In this document: piece after piece, positions 10,901-21,700 of the stretch
Position numbering within the stretch: position 1 is the first letter of the stretch
How the letters are laid out: every line of letters starts with the position of its first letter
Assembly: GCF_963675165.1 (NCBI RefSeq)
Contig: NC_087388.1
Span: 750,800-814,799 of the forward strand
Direction: 5' to 3'
Length of the DNA: 64,000 nt
From: Halichondria panicea
Taxonomy: Eukaryota > Porifera > Demospongiae > Suberitida > Halichondriidae
Position numbers and translations under genes: made by a program
Notes under the pieces: model-generated
What the model was told of the DNA's origin: nothing
What the model saw: only the letters and a program-made list of their open reading frames with translations
Databases searched by the model: none

Positions 10901-13900
10901 TTCTGCCTCCCGTCCTGTGAGCTGGAGAATGGTGGATGTGCTGAGGACGAGATCTGTTCTCTTGTGGAACAACTTTGCCCTTCTAATGGACCTTGTCCAA
11001 CTACTGTGCAGTGCTCTCCTGCAGGTAATCAATTGTTAATGGAGCTAGAGTTCATAATTATAAGAGTGTCTCCACCACTTACCGTGTCTGACATTGAGAG
11101 TGTATTCGTACCTCTGTCCAGGTCCCTGTGATCAGTTGAACTGCCCTTCTTACACTACTTGTGAGATGATTCCAGGTGTAGGTACAAATTCATCTATATC
11201 CATGTTTCCTTTCTGCCTCCCGTCCTGTGAGTTGGAGAATGGTGGATGTGCTGAGGACGAGGTCTGTTCTCTTGTGGAACAACTTTGCCCTTCTAATGGA
11301 CCTTGTCCAACTACTGTGCAGTGCTCTCCTGCAGGTAATCGCTTGTTAATAGAGTTAGTGTAAGAGCTCCTATAAGAGTGTGTCCCCCATGCACCCTCAC
11401 CTTAATTGTATATATAGTGTCTGACATTGAGAGTGTATTCGTACCTCTGTCCAGGTCCCTGCGATCAGTTGAACTGTCCTTCTTACACTACTTGTGAGAT
11501 GATTCCAGGTGTAGGTACAAATTCATCTATGTCCATGTTTCCTTTCTGCCTCCCGTCCTGTGAGCTGGAGAATGGTGGATGTGCTGAGGACGAGATCTGT
11601 TCTCTTGTGGAACAACTTTGCCCTTCTAATGGACCTTGTCCAACTACTGTGCAGTGCTCTCCTGCAGGTAATCAATTGTTAATGGAGCTAGAGCTCATAT
11701 AAGAGTGTCTCCACCACTTACCGTGTCTGACATTGAGAGTGTATTCGTACCTCTGTCCAGGTCCCTGCGATCAGTTGAACTGCCCTTCTTACACTACTTG
11801 TGAGATGATTCCAGGTGTAGGTACAAATTCATCTATATCCATGTTTCCTTTCTGCCTTCTGTCCTGTGAGCTGGAGAATGGTGGATGTGCTGAAGACGAG
11901 ATCTGTTCTCTTATGGAACAACTTTGCCCTTCTAATGGACCTTGTCCAACTACTGTGCAGTGCTCTCCTGCAGGTAATCAATTGTTAATGGAGCTATAGA
12001 GCTCATAATTATAAGAGTGTCTCCACCACTTACCATGTCTGACATTGAGAGTGTATTCGTACCTCTGTCCAGGTCCCTGCGATCAGTTGAACTGTCCTTC
12101 TTACACTACTTGTGAGATGATTCCAGGTGTAGGTACAAATTCATCTATATCCATGTTTCCCTTTTGCCTCCCGTCCTGTGAGTTGGAGAATGGTGGATGT
12201 GCTGAGGACGAGGTCTGTTCTCTTGTGCAACAACTTTGCCCTTCTAATGGGCCTTGTCCAACTACTGTGCAGTGCTCTCCTGCAGGTAATCAATTGTTAA
12301 TGGAGCTAGAGTTCATAATTATAAGAGTGTCTCCACCACTTACCATGTCTGACATTGAGAGTGTATTCGTACCTCTGTCCAGGTCCCTGTGATCAGTTGA
12401 ACTGCCCTTCTTACACTACTTGTGAGATGATTCCAGGTGTAGGTACAAATTCATCTATATCCATGTTTCCTTTCTGCCTCCCGTCCTGTGAGTTGGAGAA
12501 TGGTGGATGTGCTGAGGACGAGGTCTGTTCTCTTGTGGAACAACTTTGCCCTTCTAATGGACCTTGTCCAACTACTGTGCAGTGCTCTCCTGCAGGTAAT
12601 CGCTTGTTAATAGAGTTAGTGTAAAAGCTCCTATAAGAGTGTGTCCCCATGCACCCTCACCTTAATTGTATATATAGTGTCTGACATTGAGAGTGTATTC
12701 GTACCTCTGTCCAGGTCCCTGCGATCAGTTGAACTGTCCTTCTTACACTACTTGTGAGATGATTCCAGGTGTAGGTACAAATTCATCTATGTCCATGTTT
12801 CCTTTCTGCCTCCCGTCCTGTGAGCTGGAGAATGGTGGATGTGCTGAGGACGAGATCTGTTCTCTTGTGGAGCAACTTTGCCCTTCTAATGGACCTTGTC
12901 CAACTACTGTGCAGTGCTCTCCTGCAGGTAATCAATTGTTAATGGAGCTAGAGCTCATATAAGAGTGTCTCCACCACTTACCGTGTCTGACATTGAGAGT
13001 GTATTCGTACCTCTGTCCAGGTCCCTGCGATCAGTTGAACTGCCCTTCTTACACTACTTGTGAGATGATTCCAGGTGTAGGTACAAATTCATCTATATCC
13101 ATGTTTCCTTTCTGCCTTCTGTCCTGTGAGCTGGAGAATGGTGGATGTGCTGAAGACGAGATCTGTTCTCTTATGGAACAACTTTGCCCTTCTAATGGAC
13201 CTTGTCCAACTACTGTGCAGTGCTCTCCTGCAGGTAATCAATTGTTAATGGAGCTATAGAGCTCATAATTATAAGAGTGTCTCCACCACTTACCATGTCT
13301 GACATTGAGAGTGTATTCGTACCTCTGTCCAGGTCCCTGCGATCAGTTGAACTGTCCTTCTTACACTACTTGTGAGATGATTCCAGGTGTAGGTACAAAT
13401 TCATCTATATCCATGTTTCCCTTCTGCCTCCCGTCCTGTGAGTTGGAGAATGGTGGATGTGCTGAGGACGAGATCTGTTCTCTTGTGGAACAACTTTGCC
13501 CTTCTAATGGGCCTTGTCCAACTACTGTGCAGTGCTCTCCTGCAGGTAATCAATTGTTAATGGAGCTAGAGTTCATAATTATAAGAGTGTCTCCACCACT
13601 TACCGTGTCTGACATTGAGAGTGTATTCGTACCTCTGTCCAGGTCCCTGTGATCAGTTGAACTGCCCTTCTTACACTACTTGTGAGATGATTCCAGGTGT
13701 AGGTACAAATTCATCTATATCCATGTTTCCTTTCTGCCTCCCGTCCTGTGAGTTGGAGAATGGTGGATGTGCTGAGGACGAGGTCTGTTCTCTTGTGGAA
13801 CAACTTTGCCCTTCTAATGGACCTTGTCCAACTACTGTGCAGTGCTCTCCTGCAGGTAATCGCTTGTTAATAGAGTTAGTGTAAGAGCTCCTATAAGAGT

Positions 13901-15454
13901 GTGTCCCCATGCACCCTCACCTTAATTGTATATATATAATAGTGTCTGACATTGAGAGTGTATTCGTACCTCTGTCTAGGTCCCTGCGATCAGTTGAATT
14001 GTCCTTCTTACACTACTTGTGAGATGATTCCAGGTGTAGGTACAAATTTATCTATATCCATGTTTCCTTTCTGCCTCCCGTCCTGTGAGCTGGAGAATGG
14101 TGGATGTGCTGAGGACGAGATCTGTTCTCTTGTGGAACAACTTTGCCCTTCTAATGGACCTTGTCCAACTACTGTGCAGTGCTCTCCTGCAGGTAATCAA
14201 TTGTTAATGGAGCTAGAGCTCATATAAAAGTGTCTCCACCACTTACCGTGTCTGACATTGAGAGTGTATTCGTACCTCCTGTCCAGGTCCCTGCGATCAG
14301 TTGAACTGCCCTTCTTACACTACTTGTGAGATGATTCCAGGTGTAGGTACAAATTCATCTATAACCATGTTTCCTTTCTGCTTCCCATCCTGTGAGTTGG
14401 AGAATGGTGGATGTGCTGAGGACGAGGTCTGTTCTCTTGTGGATCAACTTTGCCCTTCTAATGGACCTTGTCCCACTACTGTGCAGTGCTCTCCTGCAGG
14501 TAATCTAATAGAGCTACTATTTGCCTTCATATTTTTATTATCTCAGCTATAGGTACTCGATCCTCACATGCATTTATCTTACAGATCCTTGCAGTACATT
14601 TAGATGCCAAAGGGGCTACAGGTGCCAAGTGTACGAGCCAACCAATGAGGCGTACTGTGAGCCAGCATGTGACCTGTTCAATGGCGGGTGTACTACAGGA
14701 ACCTACTGTATTCTTCGCCGGGACCGTGATTGCAATGAGGGGCCGTGTCCATCTCTAAAAAGCTGTTGTTTTTTCCCACGCTGTGACATGCACGTCTGTA
14801 GCGCTAGGGAAACCAGGAGAAGCCCATGCATTATTGAGTGAGAAGCTATAGCCTTACCATCCTCACCCCTTTGATTTGTGTCCCTTGTGGAAATATTTGA
14901 CATTCAGTTTTATTGCTATAGTGTATACATGTATAGTATATTATGTGCATACATTAGAAACATTTCGATACATTAATAATAATGCCTCTCTCAATTCCGC
15001 CACATGCAGTGCAGAGGATTCCCAATGTGATGAAGAGGAGTGTCCATTTACTTACTGTCGTAATTGTTACTTCTCGTCCCAAAATCAGCCATTGCCAGGC
15101 AACTGTGGGACATGTAATGAAAACAGTGTCAATAATAAATGTACTAAAAGATGGGCAACTTGCACCAGAAGAGCACATTTTGCTGCTTATGGACAGGTAA
15201 GATAATACATGCAGTAGAAATGACGTCTCTCTAAAACGGCAATAAAGCGAGAGGCTCCTAAGATTAGTTTTTGTACTGTAATATGACATTGTACTATATA
15301 GCTACTTACATTAGCTAACTACATTAATGTATAAACACACACACACATCACAAGTGTGCACACACAACCTCCCTCCCCACACATGCAGCCATGGCCTAGT
15401 CAGTCTTCTCTAAGGAAGGAGGAGGACTTTCGCTGTCACATACCTCCATGTTAA
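4901..15454 (+). CDS. SkelA: secreted DM13 protein with 14 ten-cysteine domains
   Basis: Predicted secreted protein of 1341 residues. Exons: 4901-4958, 5327-5452, 7909-7987, 8091-8256, 9628-9666, 9816-9822 (7-base microexon), 9900-9941, 10012-10032, fourteen 213-base Cys exons from 10170 to 14499, 14585-14837, 15010-15196 and 15389-15454. Residues 1-19 are a signal peptide (MYWSVFVTVLLAFSFKATNG). Residues 20-156 are a DM13 domain: GTLPNFQHG, FSYDGLG, FLYYFKPGQ, IPVPGG, DLPEGTDACDIG, LTIWC, and a closing EECLIK. A Thr-rich linker follows, then 14 repeats of 71 residues (180-1173) and a Cys-rich C-terminal region with CEPACDLFNGGC and CDEEECPFTYC. DM13 occurs in Skeletor-type extracellular or redox proteins. 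Unlike SkelB and SkelC, this copy has no second DM13, DOMON or cupredoxin-like part. The start was chosen by agreement with paralogues. The exon chain is predicted by eye, and the microexon is its weakest link. Confidence 0.82.
5010..5222. mobile_element. MITE, TACCGTATTACTAGAA family
   Basis: About 212 bases in SkelA intron 1, with ends ATACCGTATTATGCGGG and CGTTCTAGTAATACGGTAT. The interior (GGCAAGGATCGTGTGTATTT, GATGCTCGCAAAA) is shared with the copies near 1389, 16957 and 37660. It has no coding capacity and is absent at the same place in SkelB (18821-18993). Confidence 0.75.
5477..5600. repeat. AAAGATCATAGC minisatellite in SkelA intron 2
   Basis: Tandem units of about 34 bases built from CATAACAAAGATCATAGCAAAGATCAGATGCATG-like sequence (a degenerate ~17-base half-unit). 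Related tracts continue at 5940-5992 and 7075-7165, on either side of the 5997-7071 element, so that element inserted into this minisatellite. Shorter related tracts are at 19145-19240 and 36485-36570 in the paralogues. Confidence 0.75.
5997..7071. mobile_element. 1.07-kb foldback/TIR element, non-autonomous
   Basis: Terminal inverted repeats of roughly 85-90 bases: the left end CCTCGATCCCAGGCCGAGTT continues through TAACGGTTAGGCGAACAACT and GTCTGCGCATGCGTCA, and the right end is its near-exact complement ending GGCCTGGGATCGAGG. It is flanked on both sides by CTAA (5993-5996 and 7072-7075), a likely 4-base target duplication. It sits in SkelA intron 2 and is absent from the corresponding SkelB intron. 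Internal open frames of 87 codons (6077-6340) and 67 codons (6646-6849) match nothing I recognise, and no transposase is visible. Confidence 0.85.
7354..7544. mobile_element. MITE, TACCGTATAGCG family
   Basis: About 190 bases with ends TACCGTATAGCGTGTATATT and AATACCCGCTATACGGTA, which are inverted. Inside are inverted CGCGAA/TTCGCG-type segments and a GCATGC run. The same element occupies the orthologous intron of SkelB (19398-19585) and, more decayed, of SkelC (38969-39178), so it predates the paralogue split. Confidence 0.8.
8326..8584. repeat. ~131-bp tandem duplication in SkelA intron
   Basis: The segment starting TGAAGTCACGGCACACTCAC and ending CAGTTGCACAATGCATG occurs twice, near 8326-8456 and 8457-8584, with few differences. 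SkelB has a single copy at 20818-20930. It is non-coding. Confidence 0.85.
9143..9343. repeat. 101-bp tandem duplication in SkelA intron
   Basis: The segment GATGGCCCTTATAATGATCC...GGGAGGCCATATA is present twice, at 9143-9243 and 9244-9343, almost without change. SkelB has one diverged copy (about 21473-21570). It is a recent local duplication. Confidence 0.85.
9344..9533. mobile_element. MITE, CGAAAAT/ATACGAAA family
   Basis: About 190 bases with ends TAGGGTAATTTTCGTTGG and CATACGAAATCTCGCTATACGGTA, enclosing CAGCTCAGGATAGT. Relatives are at 21745-21914 in SkelB and at 49632-49796 and about 50949-51100 in the ankyrin gene. No coding capacity. Confidence 0.7.
10170..14499 (+). repeat. SkelA array of 14 Cys-domain exons
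   Basis: Fourteen exons of exactly 213 bases start at 10170, 10480, 10812, 11122, 11455, 11761, 12073, 12383, 12715, 13021, 13333, 13643, 13980 and 14287. Each begins after TCCAG (TCTAG for the 13th) and ends CCTGCAG|GTAATC, phase 1-1. The encoded unit has ten cysteines with landmarks PCDQLNCPSYTTC, FPFCLPSCELENGGC, EDEICSL and LCPSNGPC. Introns of about 93-130 bases are repeated along with the exons. The block from 11455 to 12714 (four exons, 1,260 bases) is repeated at 12715-13974, and the pair 10480-11121 at 11122-11454. The single-exon open frames seen inside it are parts of one gene. Confidence 0.93.
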
Positions 15455-15895
15455 TGAACTGGCATTGTCACTCTGACAGACTATAAGAAACAATTTATAT
15501 GGTTATATTAGAAAGAGAACTGAGAATTCGCTCTTTGAGTACATAATATACAATTAATGTCGAACAGTGCTATTTTGCCAAAACATTCTCAATCATGTAT
15601 AAAGGTGTTAGCTATTTAACATTTAACAGCACACAGAAGGTCATTAGTAGCAGCAACAGGGTACGTAGTTCGTAAAGTCACCAGAGGAGGTATGACATCC
15701 GCGTGTTGCAGGAAGCTAATTTTTGAAGCCCACATTCCTTTCTTAAAAGTTCCACTGTTGTGTGTTACCTAAACAAGCACTGAGACATTTATAGCTGCCA
15801 AAAGTCTGATTCCTGCACAGTTTGATCTAGGTTATAGAACTCTTGGTTATATAGTTATTAGCAGGTTTCAGCTTCACGAGGGATACCTGGAGTTG

Positions 15896-15916
15896 TCCCC
15901 CCCCCCCCCCCCCCCC
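15896..15916. repeat. poly-C tract
   Basis: Run of about 21 C residues downstream of SkelA. A matching tract lies at 35823-35841 downstream of SkelB, so it was already present in the duplicated block. Confidence 0.9.
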
Positions 15917-15942
15917 TGTATTGTACCGCATGCTATAGCCTG

Positions 15943-16004
15943 TCTCATGAATCAGCTGCCCTTCTTTTGGAGAGACTGTGAGGTGCGGCTGATTCATGAG
16001 ACTA
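15943..16004. repeat. short foldback element
   Basis: A hairpin of about 60 bases with arms CTCATGAATCAGCTGC and GCGGCTGATTCATGAG, and ends the same as the larger element at 16332-16648. An equivalent copy lies at 35849-35911 after SkelB, so it inserted before the block duplication. Confidence 0.8.
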
Positions 16005-16202
16005 GGGTTAGCTTTGTTTGTGATGTGCTATTGAACTTTGACCCGGATATAAACTTGAATGTGCTTGACCACGCCTTCTACCTGTTGGAAGGCGTGGTCT
16101 CTTTCTAAGTGAATGTGTGGGCGTACACAGTGTTGACAAAAAGAGATGATGTCCATCCATTCTTCACAACCTCATGCAACCTAGTACCTCATGGAGTGCA
16201 GC

Positions 16203-16875
16203 ATGTATTGGAGTGTGTTTGTCACCTTCCTACTTGCCTTTTCCTTCAAGGCTACTAATGGTGAGTGGAAAAGGATTATCAGCTAGGGCTGCCTAACCAA
16301 GCTGTTAATATTGGACTGACTATTGGCTAGATAGTCTCATGAATCAGCCGCACCTTTGGTGTCCGTCTGAGCACTCTTTACATGAACTCATGGGCCACGT
16401 CGGATTTCCAACATGACCAATGAGATTGCTCACAAGCATCAGGTGACTTGAATAGGAGGCAGCAAATAGTGAAACTTTACATGCGGTTGAGCAGCAAGCA
16501 GTGATGTGGCTGAGCAGAGATAGCGGATGTGGTTGCATTTCTATGGTTTTGTTAGCTTGTACAGTGACGTAATACATTCCATTGTAAAATGACTTCACGT
16601 AAAGAGTGCTCAGACTGACACCAAAGGTGCGGCTGATTCATGAGACTATTGGCTAGACTGAACTGATGTGTCTTGACTCTTTATATGTACATAGACTACA
16701 TGTACACCTAGAACAGGTGTTTTCAATGTATCAATTTGTCTATGTATGCAGGTCAGGTCGAGGACATACTGGTTGGTACGCTCCCCAACTTCCAACACGG
16801 CATAGAAGGGCAGCTGTATCTAAGGGATACAAAACACTTGTCATTGAGAACTTCTCCTATGATGGACTCGGAGTA
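16203..16875 (+). pseudogene. broken 5' fragment of a SkelC-like gene
   Basis: Holds only the signal-peptide exon (16203-16260) and the first DM13 exon (16752-16875, with a GT donor after it). Both are closest to SkelC, including the flanking sequence and an in-frame upstream ATG shared only with SkelC. The DM13 exon has lost one A in the ACAAAAACAC run (near 16830), shifting the frame before FSYDGLG. No later DM13 exons follow; about 80 bases downstream the sequence changes to CTDP1 intron. It is a non-functional relic of the tandem duplication. Confidence 0.9.
16332..16648. mobile_element. 317-bp MITE with 9-bp target duplication
   Basis: Inverted ends of about 45 bases (TAGTCTCATGAATCAGCCGC... 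/ ...GCGGCTGATTCATGAGACTA, continuing through CACCTTTGGTGTC and GAGCACTCTTTAC). It is flanked by perfect TTGGCTAGA repeats at 16323-16331 and 16649-16657. The SkelC intron has a single TTGGCTAGA near 36231 and no element, which is the empty site. A 9-base duplication is typical of Mutator-like transposons. Confidence 0.92.
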
Positions 16876-16956
16876 GGTACATGGGCTGCATGAATCGCCA
16901 TAGCAAAGAAGATGCTCATGCATGCATAACAAAGATCATTAGCAAAAATCATAATG

Positions 16957-17161
16957 CAAGTGAAAAACTTTTGTGAATGACCGAGCCAAATGAGCAGAAA
17001 TTTTGACAATTTGCTATTTAACTTTTACGATCTGGAAAGGATCGTGATGTCATACAGTACAAGGTTTTTACGATTATATTTTTACGAAGCGATCAACACT
17101 CGCAAAATTCGCTTATGTTTGATGCTCGCAAACATCCTACATGCAGTAATACAGTACGGTA
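16957..17161. mobile_element. truncated MITE copy at the duplication junction
   Basis: Matches 1411-1614 of the CTDP1 intron copy. The left end (TACCGTATTACTAGAATGTTTTG) is missing: homology begins at AGTGAAAAAC, where SkelC-like sequence stops. The right end TAATACAGTACGGTA is kept. It therefore marks the duplication breakpoint. Confidence 0.85.
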
Positions 17162-17283
17162 TACCTGTTTGCTGAATTTTGTACACTACCTGTGTGTAAA
17201 AGTGCAGACTACCACTATTGCTACAATGTTTTGCGAGGGAAAAATTATCATGCCCCTCTCCCTTCCTCTCTCTCCCTGTACAG

Positions 17284-18465
17284 GATGTGTACAGCTTCAG
17301 GCTCCCTTGTCACTCGATGCTCTACTATTATCGTCTGCGTCCTCACACTCGCCAGTTCCTACTCACCGTGTCCAAGTACTACGAGACGCACGTGTTTACC
17401 ATGGGGACTAAACTGTATGCTTCCAGTGTGACTCATATTCTGGACCCAGACAAGAAGCTGTTTCACGGGAGGATCATCTCGAGAGACGACTGCTTTGACC
17501 CTCACTCCAAAGCTCTTAGACTCAAGTACGCCTGTGCTGTGTGTGTGTGTGTGTGTGTGTGGTTAGTGTGTGTAAGCGTGGGTGTGTGTGTGTAAGCGCC
17601 GCGGTGTGTGTGTGTGGGGGGGATGTGGATAGAGAGCTTCGGTAGACAGTTACTATAGTAATTCCAAAAGAAGTGCTGACAATTTTTAAATATTTCTGTA
17701 GCTTGTACACTAAGCCACTGATAATTAGATATACCTTTTACCAATACCTTTTACCACCCACACAGGTCTGTGTTCCCGTGTGGCGATGCAATGGTTGCCA
17801 TTATCGACGATCGAGAAGATGTTTGGAGGAACTGTCCTAACCTCATTCACGTTAAGCCGTACGTCTTCTTTGCTGGAACGTCCGACATCAACGCCCCACC
17901 AGGGTCACACCCCTCATGCCCTCACACAAAGAACACCGTTCAACTCAAAGACCAAGAGCAGATTCATATCAAACCACTCATAAAATCTCCCAAAATAACC
18001 ACTCCAGGACAGTGAACTGATTTGAAAGACAGTACTCGCACTAGTCGTGAAGATGATGTATTCGACCAAGACCTGGCACTTGCCGAGAAGACGTCTCAAA
18101 AGAGAATTCCTGAGAGGCAATTGCCTATAGGCTTAGGCTCTGTATCTGACGAGGAGCTAGAGAGGATGAATGCTGAGATAGATGCTGAGATAGACGTGTC
18201 CAGTGTGACCAGTAGTGTGGGCTCTAACGAAGGTGGTGTCTCGAGGTTGGTGGAAGCTATGGACGAGGATGTCTCGCTATCATATGACAAGTCCGCCGGG
18301 AGTAGTCTGATTGGAGAGAATGGTCGTAAACGAAAACACGACGATGTGTCCAGCTCGTCAGATAACAGCCCCCATTCTCTGGGACTACTCGATGAATCAG
18401 TGGATGTGAGTGAGAGCAGCGATGGAGACAGTGGGGACGAACTAGCTAAACTGTTAGGAACATGA
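17284..18465 (+). pseudogene. CTDP1: truncated CTDP1 duplicate
   Basis: Copy of the last two CTDP1 exons (17284-17525 and 17766-18465) and the intervening intron. It lacks the exon with the DLDQT catalytic motif and everything upstream. Relative to the parent, 2394-3494 (1,101 bases, 367 codons, in frame) is missing, removing the 17-residue repeats and the whole BRCT domain. A CGA codon has become TGA at 18013-18015, in the same frame as the remaining acidic tail. No start or promoter is evident. It might be transcribed, but it cannot encode an active phosphatase. Confidence 0.92.
17536..17622. repeat. (GT)n tract
   Basis: Interrupted GT repeat directly after the donor of the CTDP1-duplicate exon. 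The parent intron has only a short GT run at the same place, so it expanded after duplication. Confidence 0.85.
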
Positions 18466-18762
18466 TATTATGTAATGCGTTATTATTCCATCGTTATTGT
18501 TGTGTTGTTTGTTATTGTGCAATGTCTGTTTGAAAAAAAATTTTGTTGTTTATAATCCGCGGCTATCAATTGGAACACAGGTAACCCCGCGGTTATAATT
18601 CGGAAAATAGTCGCCTTTCTACCTTCGGGGAATTAGGCGTGGTTTCTGTCTAAGTGAATGCGTGGGGGTATGTGGCAGACAATTTGTACACAAGAGAGAA
18701 TGCATCATTCACAGATCCATTCTAATTCTTTACAACCTTGTGCATGCAATAGAGAGTGCAGA

Positions 18763-21700
18763 ATGTATTGGAGTGTGTTTGTCACCGTCCTACTTGCCTT
18801 TTCCTTCAAGGCTACTAATGGTGAGTGGAAGGATTAGCTACTAGGCCTAACCAATATACAATATTGCTATATTGAGAATGTCACACTTTTTAATTGACTG
18901 ACTGTAGAAAATTGCCTCTTCATATGTACATCACATACATGTTGTACACCTATTGTGTGTTCAACGAATATTATGTATCGATTGTCTATGCAGGTCAGGT
19001 CGAGGACATACTGGTTGGTACGCTCCCCAACTTCCAACACGGCATAGGAGGGCAGCTGTATCTAAGGGATACAAAAACACTTGTCATCGAGAACTTCTCC
19101 TATGATGGACTCGGAGTAGGTACGTGGGCTGCATGAATCACCATAGCAAAAAGGATGCTCATGCATGATGCATGCATATCAAAGATCAGAGCAAAGATCA
19201 GAGCATGCATGGATCCAGGATGTATAGCAAAGATCATGCATGCATGCCTATATTATAGCACTAATAGTCCACTGCGAGTTTTGTGTATGGAAGTATTACG
19301 ATGTTTATTGTGTTCAATACTTTTGTTGTATTTTTGCAACACTGTTTTGTATACGGTTTTATATTGAGCTTGCAGTGCACACTGAAATACTTTTAGCTAC
19401 CGTATAGCGTGTATATTTCGAGGGTATACATGTACCGCGAACATTTATAATCGCGAATTTAATATCGCATGCATGCATGCATGCTGCAAAAAGGCTGCTA
19501 TTTCACAAAAATTAAATCCGCAAAAACTTTCTAAAGGCATTTCCGCGAAAATTTATATCCTAGAAATAATACCCGCTATACAGTATATAGGCCATTATTG
19601 GTTGGAGGTAATTTGCTAGGACAAGAATTTTCGTACACAACATTTTATAGTGCCATATATGGCCGTACTGATGTCAATGCTCTGACCACACAAGACCTAT
19701 AGTTTGGGAATGTCTTCAGCAGAAAAAAATCTCCGTGGAAACCATTGATATCATAAACAATGAGGTCAGTATAGACAATGGATTTTCCTGTACTCTCTAT
19801 CAAATCCTGTTCTTGTTCCTGTTTCTTTTTGTCAAAGAATATAAATTAAAGAGAGTTTTACACTGTTGCCGTGACATCTGGCCTCCACATTTTTGTGGTC
19901 AAATGCATAACTCTAATTTTGCAAATGAGCTGCAATAGCAATTGATTGGCGCTAAATAGACCACACACGTGTGTGGACAGAACAGTGCAAATCAATTTTA
20001 GCCGCTAGCTGCACAAAAATTAATAATATCTCCTGATCAGCATCTGGCAACTTTTACATGTACATGGAAGATTGAGAACACCCACAATCGGCCGCACTGG
20101 CTGCATGAACATGTGCTATTTTGCTAAGATACCGGCACTCGCCATGTGTTAGCGGCTTGACGTGTTAATTGCATGGAAATTGACCAGTGGCAGCTGTTAT
20201 TTTGTACACTGTTTATAATTAAGCTGGCTTCTGAACTCAGAAATGATCATAATTATGCATGGAGCAAATGTAAATGCCTCGTAAACCTGTGCCAGCATGA
20301 AAAGTTTTACTTTTGCAATTACAAGTATTACAAATAGCTATGTATAAATAAAGTCCACAGTGAAATATCATGCATGCCCTTTATTTGATCTCACTATACA
20401 TGCAGAAACCTTTCTCTACTATTTTAAGCCTGGCCAGCAGGCTGTGCACGGTCAAGGGATCATCATTCCAGTGCCGGGTGGAAAGTAAGCAAGCAACTGC
20501 AAAATATAGATTCTTTGAGTGCCACAATTGATTCCATAAAAATTACCTTCCTTTGTATGGCTTTTGTGTTATCTTCACAGCCCTGCTGATGGTAGCTTTG
20601 TGAGAGGACGTCGCTATAGTAGAGAGCAATTGGTGATTGATTTGCCCGAGGGCACAGATGCGTGTGACATTGGGGAGCTGACCATTTGGTGTCGACCGTT
20701 TAGAACATACTTTTCATCCATCACGCTTAATCATGACATTTTATTTGTGAGTCCTGCATGCAAGTTGTGTAACCAGTACAGCTGTTGTACTCTTTTGAAG
20801 TGGTTGTGGCTGCATGTGAAGTCACGGTATAAACACTTGTATGCACTAATTAATTGACATGACCATGTATGGCATAGGCATAATCATCAGAAATTCTAAC
20901 ACGTTTGCTTCAGTTGCACAATGCATGTAATTGCATGACTACACTGAATGCAGTTTAGAGCCACTTAAATTGTGGTTTACCATAGAATGCGCTGTATAGT
21001 GAGTGCCTATAGCTATTCCTACATTCATCTACACATGCAGCGCTGTGACAGACCATAGATCTAGTATCTATGGATAGACCTTGCAAAATTCTAATAATTA
21101 CCACAAAACCACCGTACATTGTTGCTATGCATGCAACCAGGAGTATGCTCCTGATGCAACCAACCTGTGTCCTGAGCCATGCAGTGATGGCTGTAACATG
21201 ATAATGTTGTACTATGCTTTGCGGCAAGTTTGAGGCGAATAGTAAATTGACTTGAGGTATATAGTGTAATTACAGTTTACATAAGACCTACTGAAGTGGT
21301 TTACTTATGTAAACAGTTGCAAGTGCAATTTGCCAAAATCCCAAGTGAGCTGCCATGTACAAGGGCAGCACCAGAGATCAAAGGTGCCTTTGAGTTGTGT
21401 AATTGATGCAAACCACCAACCCGTATGATGGGCCATCTGGCATATACCCACATGCAGGCTCCAGACTGCATGGCCCTTATAATGGTCCATCCAAACGTTT
21501 TTATGGCTGTTATAATATATCAGATATGGTATACCCACCCTGCCTTGCATCTATAACTGGGAGGCCATAATTATATGACACAATCTGGACCATCTCTTGA
21601 CTTGACTTGTGTCAACCAGTGACTCTGGTAGCTGCTCCTGTTATAGTTGATGGAGTGTAGTCAGTATCAGTAGCTGCTCCTGTTATAGTTGATGGAGTGT

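Noticed and set aside
10452-14227. Series of separate ~90-115 codon plus-strand genes starting MRVYSYLCPGPCDQ
   Set aside because: Each is one Cys exon plus flanking intron. The methionine and RVYSYLCP come from the intron; exon phase and paralogues show one spliced gene.
17284-18465. A second functional CTDP1 gene
   Set aside because: No catalytic DxDxT exon, no BRCT and an in-frame stop.
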